DNA of 39,808 nt from Micromonospora sp. HK10 (lineage in GTDB: Bacteria; Actinomycetota; Actinomycetes; Mycobacteriales; Micromonosporaceae), in NCBI RefSeq assembly GCF_000982955.1, contig NZ_KQ058887.1, positions 1 through 39,808 on the forward strand. Direction: 5' to 3'. A model generated the notes under the pieces. That model searched no databases. It was not told the DNA's origin and saw only the letters and a list, made by a program, of their open reading frames with translations. Shown here piece by piece: positions 32,321-39,042 of this stretch. The first letter of the stretch is position 1, and the number at the start of each line of letters is the position of its first letter. The translations under genes were made by a program, and so were the position numbers.

Positions 32321-33106
32321 GTGGCAGAGGCCAACCCGGCGTACGAGGAACGGCCCCGGCGGCGCGGCCGGAAGGTGCTCGTCGGCTTCGTCGTCCTGCT
32401 CCTGATCGTGGCCGGGCTGCTGGTCGTCGCCGACCGGCTGGCGGCCGGTGCGGCCGAGCGGGCCATCGCCGACCAGGTCGAGCAGGAGGTGGCCAAGCAG
32501 GACGCCCGGTCCGCGCCGCCCCAGGTCGAGGTGAGCGGCTTCCCGTTCCTGACCCAGGTGCTCGCCGGCAAGTACGAGCACATCTCGATCGTGCTGACCG
32601 ACGTGCAGGGCACCGTGCAGGGCGGCACGGTCAGCGTGCCCCGGCTGGACGTCGACGCGCGCAACGTGAAGGCGTCGCTGGACACCCTGCGCACCCGGAA
32701 GGGTGAGGTGACCGCGGAGACCGTCGACGGTCGCGGCACCATCACCTACGACAGCCTCGCGAAGCTGCTGGACCGGCCCGGCCTGAAGCTGGGCGAGCAG
32801 AACGGCAAGCTCGCCGTGACGGCGCCGGTCGATGTGCTGGGCGTCAAGCTCACCGTGCGCGGCACCGCCGACGTCGCCGTCGCCAACGGCAAGGTCGCGC
32901 TGCGCTTCAACGACCTGACCGCCGACGGCCTGCCGAACCTGCCGCTGGCCCGGCAGATGCTGATCAACTACGCCAAGGGCATCTCGATCGACGTGCCCCT
33001 GCCGGAGCTGCCCTTCCAGCTCAACGTCCGCAAGGTGGAACCGCGGCCGGAGGGCCTGGCGGTCACCGCCGACGCGAAGAACGTGCCGATCAACGCGGTC
33101 AGCTGA
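32321..33106 (+). CDS. LmeA-like phospholipid-binding protein (DUF2993)
   Basis: This 261-aa exported protein has a basic N-terminus (RPRRRGRK) and signal anchor LVGFVVLLLIVAGLLVVAD (residues about 20-40), then a DUF2993 domain: EVSGFPFLTQVLAGKYEHI, VPRLDVDARNV and LPELPFQLNV. In mycobacteria the LmeA protein of this family binds phospholipid in the cell envelope and supports mannan polymerisation. That specific role is not proven here. GTG 32321 is preceded by GGAGGCGGC. A perfect terminator hairpin follows at 33121-33145. Confidence 0.85.
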   Translation: MAEANPAYEERPRRRGRKVLVGFVVLLLIVAGLLVVADRLAAGAAERAIADQVEQEVAKQDARSAPPQVEVSGFPFLTQVLAGKYEHISIVLTDVQGTVQGGTVSVPRLDVDARNVKASLDTLRTRKGEVTAETVDGRGTITYDSLAKLLDRPGLKLGEQNGKLAVTAPVDVLGVKLTVRGTADVAVANGKVALRFNDLTADGLPNLPLARQMLINYAKGISIDVPLPELPFQLNVRKVEPRPEGLAVTADAKNVPINAVS

Positions 33107-33120
33107 CCGCGGTCCCGCGT

Positions 33121-33145
33121 ACGGCCCGACCACCGGTCGGGCCGT
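33121..33145. terminator. terminator hairpin after the LmeA-like gene
   Basis: ACGGCCCGACC and GGTCGGGCCGT pair perfectly over 11 bp with a 3-base loop, 15 bases past the stop. It separates this gene from the cysteine-leader transcript. Confidence 0.7.
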
Positions 33146-33235
33146 CGCGTCGTGCCGCCCGGCCGGCGCCGGCGCGTTCCCGGATGCTGGTCGGCCCGGT
33201 GGCTTCGGCGCGCATGGCTGGTAGTCTCCCTCCCC

Positions 33236-33313
33236 ATGGGGACCCTCCTCACCAAACGGCGCGCGGTCGACCTGTGCCGCGTGGCCACCTGCCTGTGTCG
33301 CCCCGTCATCTGA
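33236..33313 (+). CDS. Cys-rich leader peptide (Ms5788A-type) upstream of sulfurtransferase
   Basis: A 25-residue frame starting MGTLLTKRRAVDLC and ending CLCRPVI contains Cys at 14, 19 and 21. TAGTCT (33222-33227) lies eight bases before the ATG and no Shine-Dalgarno sequence is seen, so it is probably leaderless. It matches in kind the polycysteine short ORFs known in mycobacteria before cysA-type sulfurtransferase genes, where ribosome stalling at Cys codons on cysteine shortage raises expression of the downstream genes. The downstream gene here is the same sulfurtransferase family, 204 bp beyond. Confidence 0.88.
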   Translation: MGTLLTKRRAVDLCRVATCLCRPVI

Positions 33314-33376
33314 CGGCGGGGCTGTTCTCGGCCGCCTAGGCGGCCAACCGGCACGCAGGGTCCGTACCCTCCGGTT
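33314..33376 (+). ncRNA. structured leader downstream of the Cys-rich peptide (probable attenuator)
   Basis: GGCCGCCTAGGCGGCC (33330-33345) forms a perfect hairpin 17 bases after the peptide stop. Immediately after it AACCGG/CCGGTT (33346-33351 with 33371-33376) with inner AGGGT/ACCCT (33357-33361 with 33366-33370) forms a second. Their placement suits cysteine-dependent attenuation. Which is terminator or antiterminator is not clear, as there is no T-tract. Confidence 0.55.
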
Positions 33377-33517
33377 CTCCCCCTGATCGCCCGGCAGCGG
33401 CGCCGTCGCACGTACCCGTGATCCGTTCCTAGCTCTGGGTCCCGCGCGTGGTGCGACAATCGCCAATTTCGATCTCCGCGCGCTGGCTCACCATCCATCC
33501 TCACAGGGAGTGATCTG

Positions 33518-34366
33518 ATGAGTCGCGACACCGCACTCGTCTCGGCCGAGTGGGCCGAGAAGAACATCGACGCCCCGGGCGTCGTCTTCGTCGAGGTCGA
33601 CGAGGACACCTCGGCCTACGACACCGGCCACATCGCCGGCGCGATCAAGCTGGACTGGCGCACCGACCTCCAGGACCCGGTGCGCCGGGACTTCGTCAAC
33701 AAGGCGCAGTTCGAGGCCCTGCTCTCCGAGCGCGGCATCGCCAACGACGACACCGTGATCCTCTACGGCGGCAACAACAACTGGTTCGCCGCGTACGCGT
33801 ACTGGTACTTCAAGCTTTACGGCCACCGCGACGTGAAGCTGCTCGACGGCGGCCGCAAGAAGTGGGAGCTGGACGCCCGCCCGCTGGTCACCGACGCGGT
33901 GGCCCGCCCGGCCACCCAGTACGTCGCGCAGGAGCCCGACACCGCCATCCGCGCCTTCCGCGACGAGGTGGTCGCCGCCATCGGCACCAAGAACCTGGTC
34001 GACGTGCGCAGCCCCGACGAGTACGCCGGCCGGCTGCTCGCCCCCGCCCACCTGCCGCAGGAGCAGGCCCAGCGGGCCGGCCACGTGCCGACCGCGATCA
34101 GCGTGCCGTGGTCCAAGGCGGCCAACGAGGACGGCACCTTCAAGTCCGACGACGAGCTGCGCAAGATCTACGCGACCGCCGGGCTGGACGACAGCAAGGA
34201 GACCATCGCGTACTGCCGGATCGGCGAGCGCTCCTCGCACACCTGGTTCGTGCTCCAGGAGCTGCTCGGTCACCGCAACGTGAAGAACTACGACGGCTCC
34301 TGGACCGAGTACGGCTCGCTGGTCGGCGTGCCGGTCGCGCTCGGTGACGAGCCGGGGGAGGCCTGA
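33518..34366 (+). CDS. thiosulfate/3-mercaptopyruvate sulfurtransferase (CysA2-type rhodanese)
   Basis: This 282-aa protein has two rhodanese domains. The first (residues about 5-125) has YDTGHIAGAIKLDWR and an inactive loop; the second has VDVRSPDEYAG, AGHVPTAISVPW and the active-site loop CRIGERSSH at about residue 235, whose Cys carries the persulfide. It moves sulfane sulfur from thiosulfate or 3-mercaptopyruvate to acceptors. GGGAG about nine bases before ATG 33518 gives translation. It is followed four bases later by the DUF1416 gene, and lies under the Cys leader. Confidence 0.94.
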   Translation: MSRDTALVSAEWAEKNIDAPGVVFVEVDEDTSAYDTGHIAGAIKLDWRTDLQDPVRRDFVNKAQFEALLSERGIANDDTVILYGGNNNWFAAYAYWYFKLYGHRDVKLLDGGRKKWELDARPLVTDAVARPATQYVAQEPDTAIRAFRDEVVAAIGTKNLVDVRSPDEYAGRLLAPAHLPQEQAQRAGHVPTAISVPWSKAANEDGTFKSDDELRKIYATAGLDDSKETIAYCRIGERSSHTWFVLQELLGHRNVKNYDGSWTEYGSLVGVPVALGDEPGEA

Positions 34367-34369
34367 GCC

Positions 34370-34702
34370 ATGACCGCTCCCGTTGCCCCCACCGCCGCCG
34401 GATGCGCCGCCCCCGACCAGGCCGCCCCGCTGCCGGCCAGCCTGGACCTGGAGAAGGAAACCGTCATCACCGGGCTGGTCCAGGCCGAGTCCGGCGAGAC
34501 CGTGCCGGGCGCGTACGTCCGGCTGCTCGACTCCACCGGTGAGTTCACCGCCGAGGTGGTGACCTCCCCGGCGGGACAGTTCCGGTTCTTCGCCGCCCCC
34601 GGCGCCTGGACCCTGCGGGCGCTCTCCCGGCACGGCAACGGCGACACCGCCGTCACCGCCGCCCGCGGGATCAACGAGGTGACCGTCACGGTCGCCGCCT
34701 GA
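34370..34702 (+). CDS. DUF1416 (SseC-like) protein
   Basis: This 110-aa protein begins with an Ala/Pro-rich segment and has the DUF1416 core ITGLVQAESGETVPGAYVRLLD, with FRFFAAPGAWTLRALS, which looks like a small beta-sandwich (carboxypeptidase-regulatory-like fold). In mycobacteria it is SseC, always next to the CysA2 sulfurtransferase, but its exact role in sulfur metabolism is not known. ATG 34370 lies four bases after the sulfurtransferase stop with GGGGGAG upstream, so the two are translated as an operon. A 14-bp hairpin follows. Confidence 0.92.
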   Translation: MTAPVAPTAAGCAAPDQAAPLPASLDLEKETVITGLVQAESGETVPGAYVRLLDSTGEFTAEVVTSPAGQFRFFAAPGAWTLRALSRHGNGDTAVTAARGINEVTVTVAA

Positions 34703-34716
34703 CCCCACGCTCTGAT

Positions 34717-34750
34717 CGTGGCCCGTCACCCCCTGCGGTGGCGGGCCACG
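34717..34750. terminator. terminator hairpin after the DUF1416 gene
   Basis: CGTGGCCCGTCACC pairs with GGTGGCGGGCCACG over 14 bp (one G-T pair) with a 6-base loop, 14 bases past the stop. Confidence 0.75.
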
Positions 34751-34950
34751 GGTCGTTGCGCCCGGGCGGTCGGGCCGACGGGTGGTTGCGCCCGGGCACC
34801 GGGGCCAGGGGTCGTTGCGCCCGGGCACCGGGGCGACGGGTGGTTGCGGCGGGCGCCGGGGCCAGGGGTCGTTGCGCCCGGGCGGTCGGGCCGACAGGTG
34901 GTTGCGGCGGGCGCCGGGGCGACGGGTGGTTGCGCCCGGCCACCCGTGTC
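34751..34950. repeat. minisatellite of seven 28-30 bp units
   Basis: Units beginning GGTSGTTGCGSC start at 34751, 34781, 34810, 34839, 34867, 34897 and 34925. Two sequence types alternate (ending in CACCGGGGCC or GGTCGGGCCGA). There are no unique spacers, so it is not a CRISPR array. It fills most of the gene-free stretch 34703-35022; frames through it encode only repetitive Arg/Pro/Gly peptides. Confidence 0.9.
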
Positions 34951-35022
34951 GGCGGACGCGCGGCTTTGGTGGCGTGCCGAGGCGCGGCCGGACGCGTCGC
35001 CGCCGCGTGACACGATGGGCCG

Positions 35023-35886
35023 GTGAGTGGTGCCGTGCAGGCGGGGTACGCCCCGCCGTCCCGTCCCGACCAGCCTGCCCCGCGCCGGCGCCGGCTGCGC
35101 TGGCTGGTCGCCGCGACGGTCGCGTGGGCGGTGCTGCTCGCCGGGCTGACCTGGTGGTCGGTGCGGCGTGACCCGCCGACGGTGAAGGAGCAGCGCACCC
35201 TCGACCAGGCCGGGCCGGTGGTGGACCGGGCGATCGGCCGGCTGATGGTGGCGGTCGGGGGCGACGGGGTGCCGGCGCTCCTGCCGGACCGGATCGAGCG
35301 GGGCTGCCGGGTGACCCCGCTGGCCGACGGCGCCGCGCTGTCCCGTGGCGTGGAGGTCGCGATCGCCGGTGACGACGTACGCGATCTGCTGGCCCGGGTG
35401 GCCGGCCGGCTGCCGGCGGACTGGCGGGCCGGCGTCCGGGTCGCCGCGGACGGGCCGGTGCTGCGCGCCGACGCCGGCGAGTTCGTCGCCGTCGAGGGCC
35501 GCCCCGCGGGACCCGGCCGGGTACGGCTCACCGCGGCCACCGGCTGCCGTCCGGTCGGCGCGGGTTACCGGCCGCCGGCCACCACCGGCGGCCCGGAATC
35601 CGCCGAGGTCACCCGGGCCGTCACCGGCTGGGGCGGCGCGGCCGGCCCGGTCCAGGTGCTGGCCGTGCCGTGCCCCGGCGGCGGCACCGCCCGCACCGCG
35701 CGGGCGGAGACGGCCTTCGCGCCGGCCGGCGCATCGCTGGCCGACCCGTTCCGGAACCGCGCCGGCGACGGTCCCGTGCTGCGTGACTCGGCCGACGAGT
35801 ACGCCCGGCTGTCCAGCCCGGCGGTGCTGGCGGAGCGCGCCGGCGACCGGGTGCGGGTCGCCGTCACCACCCCCTGCCCCGGCTGA
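35023..35886 (+). CDS. uncharacterised single-pass membrane protein
   Basis: This 287-aa protein has a basic N-terminus (RRRRLRW) and one membrane helix (WLVAATVAWAVLLAGLTWW, residues about 25-45), then an extracellular domain with two or more cysteines (GCRVTP, TGCRPV, VPCPGG, PCPG). The family is not recognised. GTG 35023 has CACGAT (35011-35016) six bases upstream, a weak -10. The gene ends four bases from the stop of the convergent debranching-enzyme-like gene. Confidence 0.7.
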   Translation: MSGAVQAGYAPPSRPDQPAPRRRRLRWLVAATVAWAVLLAGLTWWSVRRDPPTVKEQRTLDQAGPVVDRAIGRLMVAVGGDGVPALLPDRIERGCRVTPLADGAALSRGVEVAIAGDDVRDLLARVAGRLPADWRAGVRVAADGPVLRADAGEFVAVEGRPAGPGRVRLTAATGCRPVGAGYRPPATTGGPESAEVTRAVTGWGGAAGPVQVLAVPCPGGGTARTARAETAFAPAGASLADPFRNRAGDGPVLRDSADEYARLSSPAVLAERAGDRVRVAVTTPCPG

Positions 35887-35890
35887 CCGG

Positions 35891-37939
35891 TCATTGCCCG
35901 CGGCGCCCGCCGCTCCGGCTCCGGCCCAGGGCGTCCACCCGCCCCCACCGGCCGGGGATGTCCAGCAGCTCCAGCCGCCCCATCCCCGGCGGCACCGCCG
36001 GGTCGATGATCAGATGCTCGCCCTGCGGCTCCAGACCGAGCATCACCCGCATCAGCAGCAGCGGCGTCCCCGCCGACCAGGCCTGCGGGCTGCACGCGGT
36101 CGGGTACTCCACCGGGTAGTCGGTGAGGCTGCGCTCGTAACCGGCGAACGCCTCGGGTAGCCGGCCCTCGAAGAACCGGGACGCGGAGAGCATCGCCTCA
36201 CAGATCTCGCCGGCCTCCTCGCGGAAGCCGTACTTCCACAACCCCCAGGCGATGATCGAGTTGTCGAACGGCCAGACCGTGCCGACGTGGTAGCCGATCG
36301 GGTTGTACCGGCCCTGGTCGTCGGCGAGGGTGCGGACGCCCCAGCCGGAGAAGAGGCGGGGGCCGAGCAGGTGCCGGGCGACCGCGGCCGCCCGGGACTC
36401 GTCGACGATCCCGCTCCACAACAGGTGGCCGATGTTGGAGGAGAGCGCGTCCACCTGGCGCCCGTCCGGGTCCAGGGCCAGCGCGTAGTACTCCCGGTCG
36501 TGGATCCAGAAGTCCCGGTTGAACCGTTCCTTCAGCGCCGCGGCCTCGCGCTCCAGCCGGTCGGCGTACGCCGGGTCCTGCCAGAACGTCCGGGCCAGCC
36601 GGGCGCCGCGCAGCCTGGCGTCGTACGCGTACCCCTGCAGTTCGCAGGTGGCCCGGGGGAAGGCGGGTAGCCGGCCGTCGGAGAACGAGACGGCGTCCCA
36701 GGAGTCCTTCCAGCACTGGTTCTGCAGCCCGGTCTCGGGATTGCGGGTCAGGTACGAGATGTAGCCGGTGCCGAGCAGGTCCCCGTACGTGTCGAGCCAG
36801 GCCAGCGCCGCCCGGGTCTCGGGTTCGAGCATCCGGACCAGGTTGCCGTCCCCGGTCCACCGCTCGTACTCGTCGATCAGGATCACGAAGAGCGCGGTCG
36901 AGTCGGCCGAGCCGTAGTACGGCGAGTGCGGCTGCTCCTCGAAGCCGGCGGTCTCGCCGTACCGCAGCTCGTGCAGGATCTTGCCCGGCTCCTCGTCCCG
37001 GAAGTCGTCCAGCCGGCTGCCCTGTAGCCCGGCCAGCATGAGCAGGGTCGGCGGCACCAGTTCCGGCAGGAACGGCAGGATCTGCAGCGAGGTGAAGATG
37101 CTGTCCCGGCCGAACAGCGTCATGAACCAGGGCAGGCCGGCGGCGAGCAGCCGGACGCCGAGCGTGATCGACTCATACCGGAGGGCGGCCAGGTCGTTGA
37201 GGCTGCGCCGGTACGCCCCGGCCAGCGGCTCGCAATCGCAGGCGAGCTTCGGCGCCCGGGCGATCAACTCGTTCTGCTCGACGTGGATCTCCTCGACCGA
37301 GCGGTGCCCACCCAGCGGCAGGGTGGACCGGATGTCCTCGCCCCGGGCGCCGTAGATGTTCGTGGCGACGTGCAGCCGGGTGGTCCACTCGCCGTGCGGC
37401 CCGACCACGACCCGGTAGGTGATGCCGGCCTCGTCGATCTCGGCCGGCGGCCCGGTGCTGATGACGGCCTCGCGGTGGAACCCCTCCCGCCGGTAGACCA
37501 GCCGCAGCTCGTTGTCGGCGATCCTGGGTACGGTGTGACCCTTCTTCTGCCGCTGGTGCTTGATCTCGAACAGGTCGGCGAAGTCGGAGCCGATGTCGAG
37601 CCGCAGCACGAACTCGGCCGCCTGGTCCGCGTGGTTGAGCAGGGTCAGCTCCTCGTCGAAGCTGCCGCCGATGGACCGGCTCCGGATCACCGACACCTTG
37701 GCGTCCAGGTAGTGCGTGGGCTCGCCGGGGACCAGGAAGAACCGGGTCCGGTACGAGAGCGAGTCGTCGATGGAGAGCGCGTGCAGCTTCTCCCCGTTGA
37801 GGGTGAGCACCCAGTTCGAGATGAACCGGGTGTCGAAGGAGAACAGCCCGGTGGGAAAGTCGAAGGACGGCTCGATGTTGCCGCGTTCGTCGCTGACCAG
37901 GAAGGTGTTGCCGTCCAGGATGCTGACCCGTTCGTTCAT
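35891..37939 (-). CDS. glycogen-debranching-type glycoside hydrolase
   Basis: This 682-aa protein has an N-terminal GDE_N_bis-type domain (FLVSDERGNI, GLFSFDTRFISNW, about residues 1-210) and an (alpha/alpha)6 barrel with LPWFMTLFGRDSIFTSLQ, NQCWKDSWDAVSF, FNRDFWI, SSNIGHLLWSGI, FSGWGVRTLA and YHVGTVWPFDNSIIAWGL. It resembles amylo-alpha-1,6-glucosidase-like enzymes that act on branched or storage glucans; the substrate is inferred. Its ATG overlaps the stop of the upstream SCP2-like gene (ATGA), so the two are translationally coupled. Confidence 0.87.
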   Translation of the reverse strand: MNERVSILDGNTFLVSDERGNIEPSFDFPTGLFSFDTRFISNWVLTLNGEKLHALSIDDSLSYRTRFFLVPGEPTHYLDAKVSVIRSRSIGGSFDEELTLLNHADQAAEFVLRLDIGSDFADLFEIKHQRQKKGHTVPRIADNELRLVYRREGFHREAVISTGPPAEIDEAGITYRVVVGPHGEWTTRLHVATNIYGARGEDIRSTLPLGGHRSVEEIHVEQNELIARAPKLACDCEPLAGAYRRSLNDLAALRYESITLGVRLLAAGLPWFMTLFGRDSIFTSLQILPFLPELVPPTLLMLAGLQGSRLDDFRDEEPGKILHELRYGETAGFEEQPHSPYYGSADSTALFVILIDEYERWTGDGNLVRMLEPETRAALAWLDTYGDLLGTGYISYLTRNPETGLQNQCWKDSWDAVSFSDGRLPAFPRATCELQGYAYDARLRGARLARTFWQDPAYADRLEREAAALKERFNRDFWIHDREYYALALDPDGRQVDALSSNIGHLLWSGIVDESRAAAVARHLLGPRLFSGWGVRTLADDQGRYNPIGYHVGTVWPFDNSIIAWGLWKYGFREEAGEICEAMLSASRFFEGRLPEAFAGYERSLTDYPVEYPTACSPQAWSAGTPLLLMRVMLGLEPQGEHLIIDPAVPPGMGRLELLDIPGRWGRVDALGRSRSGGRRGQ

Positions 37940-38316
37940 CCGGACCGTCCGAGGTGCGCGCGGGCGGTCTCGCGGGGGTCGCGGGCACTGGGCGGGTCGG
38001 GGAAGAACCGGCGGAAGAGCAGGAACAGCGCCACGTTGCCGCTGAACGTGGCCTCGTTGCGCAGCACCGCCGCCATGCCGGCGGCGCGCCCGGTGACCAG
38101 TCGCTCGAACAGGTCCATGCTGACGGTGAAGGTGGCGTCGGCCGGCAGTTGCTCCCGGAGCACCCGGACGGACCCCGGAGACAGCTCGACGAACCAGTGC
38201 TCGGTGCGGTTCTCGCGGGTCAGGTCGACCTGGAGGGTGCCGTGGATGGGGTTGCGCAGCACCGCCGGAGCCCGCGCCGGCAGTGTCGCGAAGAACCGCT
38301 CGATCGCCTCGCCCAC
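37936..38316 (-). CDS. SCP2 sterol-binding-like domain protein
   Basis: This 126-aa protein has the SCP2 layout: GEAIERFFATLPA, GTLQVDLTREN, EHWFVELSPGSVRV, ATFTVSMDLFERLVTGRAAGMAAVLRNEATFSGNVALFLLF, with a hydrophobic ligand pocket suggested by the last segment. It may bind lipids. GTG 38316 has TACGAT (38323-38328 on the minus strand) six bases upstream and no Shine-Dalgarno sequence. The TGA overlaps the start of the debranching gene in ATGA, an unexpected pairing of lipid-binding and glucan functions in one operon. Confidence 0.82.
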   Translation of the reverse strand: MGEAIERFFATLPARAPAVLRNPIHGTLQVDLTRENRTEHWFVELSPGSVRVLREQLPADATFTVSMDLFERLVTGRAAGMAAVLRNEATFSGNVALFLLFRRFFPDPPSARDPRETARAHLGRSG

Positions 38317-38395
38317 AGGGGAATCGTAGGCAGCGGCCGGACATGTCGGGCGGATATCACCGCTCCCCCCGTACCGGGACAGTCCGAAGGGGGAC

Positions 38396-38480
38396 GGCCG
38401 TGGGGCTGGCGGCGGTCCGCGGGGGCGGGTGGCCGTGGGGCCGGGGGCGGTCCGCGGGGGCGGGTGGCCGTGCCGCCGGT
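38396..38480. repeat. short tandem repeat, 35-bp period
   Basis: GGCCGTGGGG-type units begin at 38396, 38431 and 38466 and share GGCGGTCCGCGGGGGCGGGT in the first two. The third is diverged and runs into the 3' end of the DsrE gene. Confidence 0.75.
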
Positions 38481-38495
38481 GGCGGTCCGGTGGCG

Positions 38496-38858
38496 TCAGT
38501 AGACGAGGGCCTGGGCGCCCTCGGCCATCGCCTCCTCGACGAAGACCGCCGCGCCGGCGATCCGTACGCCGGGGATGACGTCGTCCGGGCCGATGTCCCG
38601 GCGGGCCGCGCACTGGGTGCAGGCGGTCACCTTGCCGGTAGCCAGGATCACGTGCAGCAGCTCGCCGAGCGGCGCGGAGTGCGGCAGGTCGAACTCCTGT
38701 GCCCGGCCTGGCAACGCGAACCAGGTCGATTCACCGGTCAACCAGAGCGACACGTCGATTCCCGCCGCGGCGGCGGTGGCGGCGACCGTGAAGGCCTGGG
38801 CGCAGCGCTCGGGGGCGTCGGCCCCGGCGGTGGCCTTGACGACGAGAGTGCGGGGCAT
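38496..38858 (-). CDS. DsrE-family protein
   Basis: This 120-aa protein has a DsrE/F-like fold: RTLVVKATAGADAPERCAQAF at the N-terminus, GIDVSLWLTGE, and KVTACTQCAARRDI with a C-x2-C pair at about residue 80-83. Members bind or carry sulfur, and in most actinomycetes the role is unknown. ATG 38858 has TATGCT (38866-38871 on the minus strand) seven bases upstream and no Shine-Dalgarno sequence. This -10 overlaps that of the divergent 34-residue gene. Confidence 0.85.
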   Translation of the reverse strand: MPRTLVVKATAGADAPERCAQAFTVAATAAAAGIDVSLWLTGESTWFALPGRAQEFDLPHSAPLGELLHVILATGKVTACTQCAARRDIGPDDVIPGVRIAGAAVFVEEAMAEGAQALVY

Positions 38859-38865
38859 GCCGCCC

Positions 38866-38875
38866 AGCATAGGAT
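38866..38875. promoter_or_regulatory. overlapping divergent -10 elements
   Basis: AGCATAGGAT contains TATGCT on the minus strand (38866-38871, for DsrE) and TAGGAT on the plus strand (38870-38875, for the small gene), sharing two bases. Both start codons are seven bases away and only 24 bp apart, so RNA polymerase could open one direction at a time. Confidence 0.65.
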
Positions 38876-38882
38876 GGCCCGG

Positions 38883-38987
38883 ATGGTTACCGAGATCGGG
38901 TTCGTCAGCCTGCTGGTCGCCGGCCTGGGCGCGCTCGCCGGTGGCCTGGTGTACCTCGCAGTGCGCATCTCGAGAGGAAAATGGTGA
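38883..38987 (+). CDS. 34-residue single-pass membrane protein
   Basis: The frame encodes MVTEIGFVSLLVAGLGALAG and continues through VYLAVRISRGKW: one membrane helix with a basic C-terminus, 34 residues. TAGGAT (38870-38875) lies seven bases before the ATG. The stop begins the dispersed stop-to-RBS element, after which the nitrobindin-like gene starts 55 bases on, so the two are probably cotranscribed. The small size and leaderless start would cause most gene finders to miss it. Confidence 0.7.
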   Translation: MVTEIGFVSLLVAGLGALAGGLVYLAVRISRGKW

Positions 38988-39035
38988 GCGTGAGGAGTGA
39001 GCCGGGTTTGCGAGCCCCGCAGTCGCGAACGAAGG
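38984..39035 (+). repeat. dispersed stop-to-RBS element, copy 2
   Basis: The 52-bp sequence runs from GTGAGCGTGAGGAGTGAGCC (holding the small gene's TGA) through TTGCGA-GCCCCGCAG-TCGCGA (hairpin with one G-U pair) to GAAGG, seven bases before the GTG of the next gene. Copy 1 is 25579-25631. Confidence 0.9.
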
Positions 39036-39042
39036 TCGCCCG

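Noticed and set aside
34751..34950. CRISPR-like repeat array
   Set aside because: Repeats are head-to-tail without unique spacers and no cas genes are present.
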